Below, piece by piece: positions 56,216 through 64,000 of a stretch of 64,000 bases of DNA; the stretch's first letter is position 1, and each line of letters begins with the position of its first letter. The position numbers and the translations under genes were made by a program. The stretch is from the NCBI GenBank assembly GCA_021397845.1, contig CM038053.1:82087157-82151156 (forward strand), given 5' to 3'. The DNA comes from Areca catechu. Its lineage: Eukaryota > Streptophyta > Magnoliopsida > Arecales > Arecaceae. The notes under the pieces are model-generated. The model was given only the letters and a program-made list of their open reading frames with translations. It ran no database searches and was not told the DNA's origin.

Positions 56216-56404
56216 CCTGTATCACATCCAACATACATAAACAAATGAAAACATTCAAACCTGTATCACATATCACCTCTAACATACACAAACACAAATA
56301 CAATCTAATCATAAAAAGTTATTTATATATATATATATAAAAGTATCAATCCAAGTTCAAATAAATAACAAGACATACATAAATAATAAAAAAAATATCT
56401 GGCA
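56216..56404. other. AT-rich 3' flank of the TNPA-like gene
   Basis: 'aacctgtatcacat' is duplicated (about 56213 and 56259); no ORF. Confidence 0.5.
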
Positions 56405-58200
56405 TCACTGATCCATGGGAGGCTGGTCGTCATCAGGTCTGCGACTTGCAGATGCACCAGGAACCTACAAGATATACATCAGGAATTATGATACATATAT
56501 TATATATATTCTAAATTATTAGATACATACAAAATTAATAAATAATTACTTACCTGAGATGACATGAACATATGCAGCACAGATGTAACATGCTCTAGCT
56601 GAGATCTAATGGTCTGCATCTCTGCTCCGTTTGCATCACGTGTCTGTTGGAGCTCTGCTATCTCCTCCTGGAGCTGACGAACAAGTAACTGATCATGACT
56701 CTCTCCAGTATCTACTCACCTCAGATAACTGAGTAGGGATAACTCCAATCCCATAACCCCTCACTCATTCAGGATGCTCTGGTCCCATCAACTCTGAGAA
56801 TACCTCGGCCTCGATGCGACTGCTCTGAGTAGATGATGAACCATCGCCAGCATGCTCGGAGATCATAGAGGTATACCTATTCTATATTTTATAAAAAACA
56901 CATATATCACTACTTAATATAAATAAAAATATAAATCATAATATAATATAAATAAAAAAATATACATATATATCTTTGGACTCATCCCGAACAAAACTGC
57001 CATCCTGGTGAACGTGAGTCATCCGATAGAACTCCACCTCACCAGGCTCCCTCCCTTGCTGATCAGCCTATATAAAGAATAAATATTATAAAAAAATTTA
57101 AAATAATGCATCTTATACCCCCGTATCAAGATACATGGTACATGCATGATACAAGATGATATATTATGTTAAAACTATAAGTATACTAAAATTATTATAG
57201 GATGAGAAACATACAAACTCATGTGAGCCGTGCATAACTCTTGGATCCCACTGTGTGAGAACAGACTGAGCTGCTCGTGCATCTCTACCAATAGCAAAAT
57301 ATGTCTACAAAATAAAATTAAAACTATGTTATATATTATATAAATATAATTATGATGAGTGAAAATTAATAAATTTCGAAGTGTTTGATGATGCTATACA
57401 ACCTGTGCCCTCTTGGAGAACCAATAGTGCACCAGCTCCATCCACTGATGAGGGTGAACATCAGGAGGACAGGTAGCTACAACCTGCTCCTCTGTCCTAC
57501 CCTCTCGCATGTAGTCTCTCTTAAACTTCGCCCTATAATCTTTCCACTTGCCATTGATAGACTTAAGAATAAAATCAAAAGAATCTGAAGGAATAACGAA
57601 CTTGCTCTACAATTTAAATAAATAATAAAATAAGTATTAAATGAAATAAATTATTCAATTATTAAAAATCTAAGATATAAAATAATATATCAATTTTTTA
57701 CCTGTACAACTCGTAGTATCTCTATTTTATATGCAGGAGCATGTCGTTCCACTTTGAATAATTCAGGGGACATAGTTGACCCCGACGTACTACTGTCCCC
57801 AGAAAACTAGTCAACAAGCTAGCAGCTTTCTTAATAGGCTACCCTAGCTTGTTGCACTCTATGACAATCCTTTCGCCCTCAGGTAATTGCCACACATCAT
57901 GGACTAGTGTGGGTCCTCGCCTCTGCCTATGTCTCCCGGATCCATCTACAAAAAAAATACATAAAGTTATATATCAAAACTATTGCATATGTATGAATTG
58001 AAATGGGATGAAATTCTTAAATTACCCTGTATCTGTATGTCATCGACGATAGGCTCGTCATCAAAATGATCCATAGGAGGATCGTGATGTGCGGACTTGG
58101 AGGAAATGGCATCGTCATGAGGTGGAGAGGTACTAGCATCGGTCGGATGTGTAGAAATAGAGGGACTCGCATCTGACAGATGTGAAGATCGACTGCCCAT
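56405..58200 (-). pseudogene. TNPA-like plant transposase (Ptta/En/Spm family), spliced, one or two lesions
   Basis: Met at 58200. Exons can be followed through GT..AG introns: 58030-58200 (Ser/Asp/His-rich N-terminus); about 57720-57945 (G-P-T-L-V-H-D-V-W-Q-L-P-E-G); 57410-57610 (K-W-K-D-Y-R-A-K-F-K-R-D-Y, then Q-W-M-E-L-V-H-Y-W-F-S); about 57227-57305; 56975-57063 (F-Y-R-M-T-H-V-H-Q-D-G-S-F-V); about 56580-56880 with a coiled-coil-like Q/E/L segment; and a last exon ending P-P-M-D-Q-stop at 56405. A TAG in L-G-stop-P-I-K-K-A and a probable frameshift near 57740 break it. In En/Spm the partner protein binds subterminal repeats. Confidence 0.82.
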
Positions 58201-58416
58201 GGCTGCTGTGCTGAAAAAGTACCAGCCTCGGTATAGGAAAACTGAAATTGTACATCTGATAATCATTTCCTTTGAGGCATGGTGTACCTAATATGCAATA
58301 TTTTAAAATAAGTCAGTCAACATTATAATCAAATTATAATGAAAATGAATTGCAATTTAAAAGATAACATAATCATTCATGCAAAAATGTAAACCATCTT
58401 ATAAACTACTTGTCAT

Positions 58417-61400
58417 AATCAACCAGTTGTACCTTCCTCAGAATCCAACCTAACCAAAATGGTTGTATCATTTATATGATCATCTGGCACAATATTATAA
58501 AGCATACACTGAGTGTAAGTATCATCATCTTCTTCTTCCACCCTTTTCCCATGTCATACAAGTCTCTGGATTTTGTCTTAATAACAGTAGCCCATTATTT
58601 ATCTTTCAAGTTTTGTACATAAAAAACTTGTCGAGCTTGAGATGAAAAGATAAATGGATCATCCTTCAATAGCACACCTGTATGTATCAATCTTGAAAAA
58701 TTGACAAGTATGAATCCGTTTGAGTCCTTTTTCAAACCTCTCGGTGTATTTATATCCATCCAATCGCATGAAAATAATATAACTTTAAAATTTCCATAAT
58801 AATCCAACTCCAAAATATTTTTAAGTATACCATAATAAGATTTTCCATCTGCTTCAACCATAACATTACTGTTCTAAATTTTTCTAAGTTTCTCGCACTC
58901 CTTGGTATGAAATTTAAAGCCATTTATAATAAAATCATTATATTTGGTCACAATATAATTTGGACCTCTAGCAAGTGCTATTAGTTCTACTGAACTATTT
59001 TTCTCCATCAGTACCATTACCTAGATAATATAATATCAATTATCGATCACTTATTCGATGTTAAATATATATAAAATTATTATACGACTTATATATACTA
59101 ACCTGATTGGCAAGCCATTTAGGGAATAACTTAACCAACCATCTTTGTTCAATCCTTGGATTAGGATGAGTGAAATGATTGGCTTGTCTTTGTACAACTA
59201 AAAATTCACTGCATAACAATCAAATATAAGTTTGACAATAACATGTCTAATATTTAGTATTATCCATGTTTAAATAGATTAACCTGCTATAATCAGTTAT
59301 TATATCACTATGTATTAATACATAACAGTGTGCTTGTGACAAGGATTTATGTTCAAGAATAATACTTTCAAGCTTTCCTATAAATCTTCGGGATGATGTA
59401 AATTTGTATAGATCTGTACTCTCCATAGTAATCCCATGACGTTGAGGTTGATTGAATACAATCTCTACACCTTCGAGATATCTTGAACAAAATGTTAAAC
59501 ACTCTTCAGCAATATATTCCTCTACTATTGAGCCCTCAGGATGGGCTTTGTTTCGTATATAATCCTTCAAATATACAAAATACCTTCAAAAAGTATGATA
59601 TTTATTAATATTAATATCACATTAAATAATGAAAAAGATATATAAATTATAAAATTTAAGTTTTACAGCATTACCTCTCGATAGGGTATATCCATTTGTA
59701 CTATACCGGTCCACCAAGTTTAGCTTCCGAAGCTAGGTGAATGAGTAGATGAACCATAATCGTAAAAAACCCAGAGGAAAAATCCTTTCCATCTGATATA
59801 ATGTAAGTACGACTTGAGACTGCAACTGATCAAGCTTCTAAGGATCAAGAACCTTAGAACATAATGCCTTGAAGAATGATGATAACTAAAAAACAACGAT
59901 AATAACTTGTTTTGGCATTGACAACCTTAAAGCCAATGGAAGAATATCTTGCATTAATATATGTCCATCATGATATTTAAGATTTAAAATTTTGTGCTCT
60001 TTCAGATTCACACATCGTGAAATATTTGAGGCATATCCATCAAGAACTTTGATATTCTTTAAAACTGTCAGGAAGAGATCTTTTTCTCGACTAGACATTG
60101 TATAACATGCATGAGGGATATAAGTTCTATCATTTGCAAGCACTTGTGGATGAATTTCATGTCGGATGCCCATTTCTTTTAAATCAAGATGCGCCTTCAT
60201 GTTATCTTTAGTCTTTCAATCAAGATTTAATATTGTTCCAATCAAATTATCATAAACATTCTTTTTTATATGCATAACATCAAGATTATGCCGGAGTATA
60301 TTATGCTCCCAATAAGGTAAGTCAAAGAATATGCTTCTTTTCTTCCATAAATGTTTAGTATGCTGATGGGTAGATGCTATGATTATATCATCATCATTTT
60401 CAACTTCAAAGAAATTATCCGAATCCTCGAATACTACCATATCTAAGGTGCAAGTATTGACTTCCTCCGATACTTCTTCTTGTACCGAAGTCTCAACATC
60501 ATCTCTTCCTCGCTTTTTAGAGGACTTTATCATCTTGCCATAACTGTGTCTGATACCAAGCATTTGTCTATGAATATCAGAATCAGAAGATAGAATTGGA
60601 GCATATCCCAACTCTATAGTACCATCAAATAAATCCTTCTGAAATCAAAATAAAAGATTTGCCTCCAACCATCGACGATGTCCCATATAATAGAACTTTC
60701 CTCCATGTTTTAACCAAATTGAATGGGTTGATTCACCAAAAGAAGGACATGCAACTCGTCCCTTAGTACTCCAGCCAGATAAATTATCATGTGCAGGAAA
60801 ATCGTTAACAGTCCATAATAGAGCTGTCCGTAGATTGAATATTTGGCTATTCGAAGCATCAATTACATTGATACCCTCTCACAGTTGTTTCAATTCATCT
60901 ATTAAAGATTCTAAGAAAATATCAATATCATTGCCTGGACCCTTATCACTTGGAATGACCATTGATAAAATATGTGAAGAATATTTCATGCATATCCATG
61001 GTGGCAAGTTATAAGGAATCAGAACAACTGGCCAGGTACTATAGACAGAACTTAAGGTCCAAAATGGATTGAACCCATCACTGGCTAAACCCAACTTAAC
61101 ATTACGAGCATCAGATGCAAAATCAGGATGTCTATCATCAAATGCTTTCTATGCTAAACTATCCGCTAGATGTCTCAGCATTTCATCTTTTGTACGGCTT
61201 TCATCATGCCATCTCATTGACGAAGCTATCTTTGATGATGCATAGATCCTTTTCAATCTAGGTACAAGCGGAAAAAAGCATAATACCTTCACCGGCTTTT
61301 GTTTAATATTTATTGCATCCAATTCATCTAATCTCTCATTCTCATTTTCTTTTTGCTTCGTCCATCGTGAACATCCACATACATGGCACGAGTCTTGATC

Positions 61401-62168
61401 GGCATGTTCTCCCCGATATAATATACAATCATTTGGATAGCTATGAATCTTTTTGTATCCAAGATCCAATTCCTTTACTAGTTTTTTGGATTCATAACAA
61501 GATGTTGGTAAACTAGTACCTTTAGGAAATGCATCCTTTAACAACTTGAGCAACATAGTAAAACTCTTCCCAGACCATCCATTCAAGTATTTTATATGAA
61601 ACAAATGTACAAGAAAAGAAATTTTTGAAAAGTTCTTGCAACCGGCATATAATTCTTGATCTACATCTCTTATCAGCTTTTGATAACGATCTGTTCCAAT
61701 ATTAGTTGGGGGTATCGGCTCTCCATCATGTACAGATTCAGTAAATATAGGATCCTCAGGTAATCCAACTGCTACTTGTCCTCTACTACAATCTCCAGGT
61801 TGTTGAGTACTATATTCAAAAGCATCTCTAAGCAAATCCCTGATATCATCATCTCTTGCAAGATATTTATGTTGGTTACTGGATCCAAAATCAGGTATAT
61901 ATTCCATGTTAGAGGTTTGGTTACATGTAGATTGTAACCTTGACTCTCCATGAAAAAACCACTCAGTATAACCTCTTAAAAAACCATTCCATACCAAATA
62001 TTCTTCAACAATATTCAGATATTGACAACTGGAATTTACACATTTTCGACATGGACATAAAATCTTCCCACTAATACTACTTCTCTCCATACCAAATTTA
62101 ATGAAATTCTATACTCCATCCAGATATTCTTTGCTATTCCTCGGTTTAGTTATCCAACTCTTATCCAT
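58417..62168 (-). pseudogene. TNPD-like CACTA transposase (Transposase-associated, Transposase_21, DUF4218, DUF4216), nonsense-riddled
   Basis: Met at 62168. The transposase-associated N-terminus has C-P-C-R-K-C-V-N and W-F-x-H-G-E. Transposase_21 runs from about 61300 to 60200, with S-M-R-W-H-D-E-S-R-T-K-D, L-G-L-A-S-D-G-F-N-P-F, and D-L-P-Y-W-E-H-N-I-L-R-H-N-L-D-V-M-H-I. The DUF4218 region (59250-60000) spans an intron at about 59583-59680. DUF4216 at 58595-58861 contains F-S-C-D-W-M-D. From 62168 to 59886 a single frame is kept with no frameshift. It has stops at 62111, 61151, 60881, about 60645, 60218 and 59888, with another near 59850. A probable one-base loss in a T-run lies at about 59770, and a TAG lies just upstream of 58861. 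Dead as a transposase. Confidence 0.88.
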
Positions 62169-64000
62169 TGTAAGATTAAACTAACTGAAATAAACAAATA
62201 TTTATAAGAACAGAATAAATTTAAAATAAGTTTATTCAATAGATCAATTACAATATTATTAAATGCACCCTATCACCAACTAATAGGTAAAGAGGTCCTA
62301 TCCCATTCAAGAATTGCATTAATTATATAGGTCATTTACAGTAACTAAAGGATACGCAATAGAAGTTTCAGAAAAATTTTGGCAGCATTTCCCTTAGTCT
62401 CCCCATACAAATAAATATGTATGAGGAGAACTAAAAGAAAATGCTATCTAAAATATATCTGGAACTCTATCCATACCGTTTGATTACTATAAGTACCTAT
62501 AAAATTATTTGCAATTCGCAAACTGTCCAAACTGGACATTCAATTGACCACTGTACATATTTCTCCCATCCATACAAAAATAAAATAATTGTACGAATGC
62601 TGTAGAATATGTACTTTAATCAATTGATGGGTCTATGTTTTAATGCAATGCTTGTTTTTTAAAAAATATCCAAAAAATCATAATTGATCGTAACAAAGCT
62701 ATATATGGTATTGAAATAAAAGATGCGGGTATAACTAAGAAATTTATAAAGAAATAGAAATCATCTACTAAGAAAAGGAATAATAAATTATAAAAATGAT
62801 TAGGAAACTCAGTTATATACTATTTAATCTGCAACTAAATCAAAATGACTACAATCTGTTGCCTACAAAGAAGGCCATCCAAGATTGTTGCCATTAGAAA
62901 CAGTTGAATCAGCCAAACAATTCATCACATAATCATCATAGCTTCCATATACAAACCTTAAACAAATTTCAAAATAGGTTAGAAAGCTTCTTTACCCTCG
63001 AAGCAATCAAGCACCGATAACAAAAAAACAACAAAATAAGTAAAGCATATTTTTCTTAGTGGTGTGCAATTACCAATACATGAAGCACGTACTATTTTCA
63101 TGCATGTACATACAGTTTTTAGTTTAACAAAATATATGGCCAGGTTAAACTTCGTTGTTGAATTATTCTATTTTCAAATATATGCATTTGATGCAAATGC
63201 AGATGGGTAAACGTGTTTGCTTGCATTGTTAGTTGAAAATACTATTCCAATGAAGAAATACAGGTTTTCTTTAATACTGTCAAAGACCATCAAGTTAGAT
63301 ATTGATCTCATATCTGTTAATGTCAAGTAAATCAAAGACACACCTTGCATGGTATCTATATAAAGATAATACTATTGATTATAGCTTAAGTCAACCCTTG
63401 ATTACTAAGCTTATGGCTTGATTCTATCCTTGATTTCCAGAGCTTTCATTGATAGAAAATTAAGGAAGAATACATAAAAATAGAAATGCTGATTATGACG
63501 GATATGGCTTAAGTTTATCATTGATTGCTGACTTTGTGGTTGACCCTTGTACTAAGATCATGGATTAATTCTATCATTGATTTTTAATTCTTTTGATATA
63601 ACCTATTATAGATCAACTTGGATTTTTTATTTAATAAAATAGTTAGATTTAAGTTCAAAATTTTTATTTGTTTAATAAATATATCAAATTCGGGTTGATA
63701 GATTTGTTTACCCATTATGTACCTAATCTAATTTATATTTGGTCCAACACGATCTGATTACCATCTTCAGATTAGGGAATATATCAGGTGAAATGTTGTA
63801 TGACACCAATGCCCAAATTCATTCATCAGTAAAGTCACATCAGCATTGGAAAAGGACAAGGAAACTTATCTTCTCACCTGATGGTTTAAGCTCTTTGCAT
63901 TGTGCAAACACCAAACTTGGACCTTGCCACAATTTCACCTAATTGACAAAGATTATACAGGTAGGACTCCACAATTCCTAAGGTTACAACACTTCCGTGC
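62169..64000. other. AT-rich sequence upstream of the transposase, no gene seen
   Basis: No coding or RNA gene supported. A loose repeat of 'ttgattacta-gc-tatggcttgattctatccttgatttc' occurs at 63398-63440 and 63548-63590. Probably CACTA 5' region and/or older repeat DNA; the distal transposon end is not visible. Confidence 0.5.

Larger units (their letters stand above)
55729..64000 (-). mobile_element. CACTA (En/Spm) transposon, runs off the window end
   Basis: The terminus CACTATAGTG at 55729 is followed by a 0.5-kb subterminal array of 'agcgatgctttaaagcatcgct' palindromes, the hallmark of this superfamily. Two genes read toward this end: a TNPA-like gene (56405-58200) and a TNPD transposase (about 58417-62168). 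The presumed 3-bp target copy is ACA (55726-55728). The other terminus is not in the window. Confidence 0.9.

Overview
The window is transposon-packed plant heterochromatin, and I found no host gene, rRNA, tRNA or CRISPR array in it. The plant origin rests on Ty3/gypsy chromoviruses primed by initiator-Met tRNA, an Athila/Tat-type gag, a Sirevirus-type copia element with an env-like reading frame, and an En/Spm (CACTA) transposon. I cannot name the species. Nearly every coding region is decayed by nonsense codons and frameshifts. The one long intact frame that looks real is a 503-codon ORF at 49679-51190.

Layout. 1-2420: reverse-strand Athila/Tat-like gag and leader, cut off on both sides. 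2421-9013: 3' part of a Sirevirus (RNase H end, env-like ORF, polypurine tracts, 3' LTR), interrupted by a 1.69-kb solo LTR at 3067-4759 (TSD TTTAT). 9014-11616: noncoding reverse-strand LTR-like DNA. 11617-11858: a gypsy RNase H scrap. From 11859 a nest begins around chromovirus A (reverse strand, internal region 38734-44067).

Nest. Element B (12379-30287, TSD GGCTT) sits in A's left LTR. Element C (17945-27320, TSD TGTTT) sits in B's gag. Element D (20964-23005, TSD AAGAG) sits in C's protease region. Element E (31065-38661, TSD TCAAA) is a second insertion in A's left LTR. In A's right LTR are solo LTR F (44321-45872, TSD GATGG/AATGG) and element G (from 46680). G's 5' LTR holds element H (47306-53642, TSD CCAAG). 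G's 3' LTR is cut at 55729 by a CACTA transposon that runs off the window end. Its terminal repeats, a spliced TNPA-like gene and a TNPD transposase are visible, the genes on the reverse strand. Insertion order can be read directly: A before B, E, F and G; B before C before D; G before H and before CACTA.

How the elements relate. A and B carry gag, protease, RT, RNase H, integrase and chromodomain remnants. C, E and H have no RT or RNase H. Each keeps the same shortened integrase-derived module ending just after a K-P-R-E-P motif. In H the capsid domain of gag is replaced by tandem PRR/DPY and tyrosine-rich repeats. G has only about 1 kb of noncoding interior. These look like a set of non-autonomous chromovirus derivatives mobilised in trans. 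The 5' leaders of B, C, E and H and of the Athila-like element share a module with a conserved CCAAT/ATTGG hairpin.
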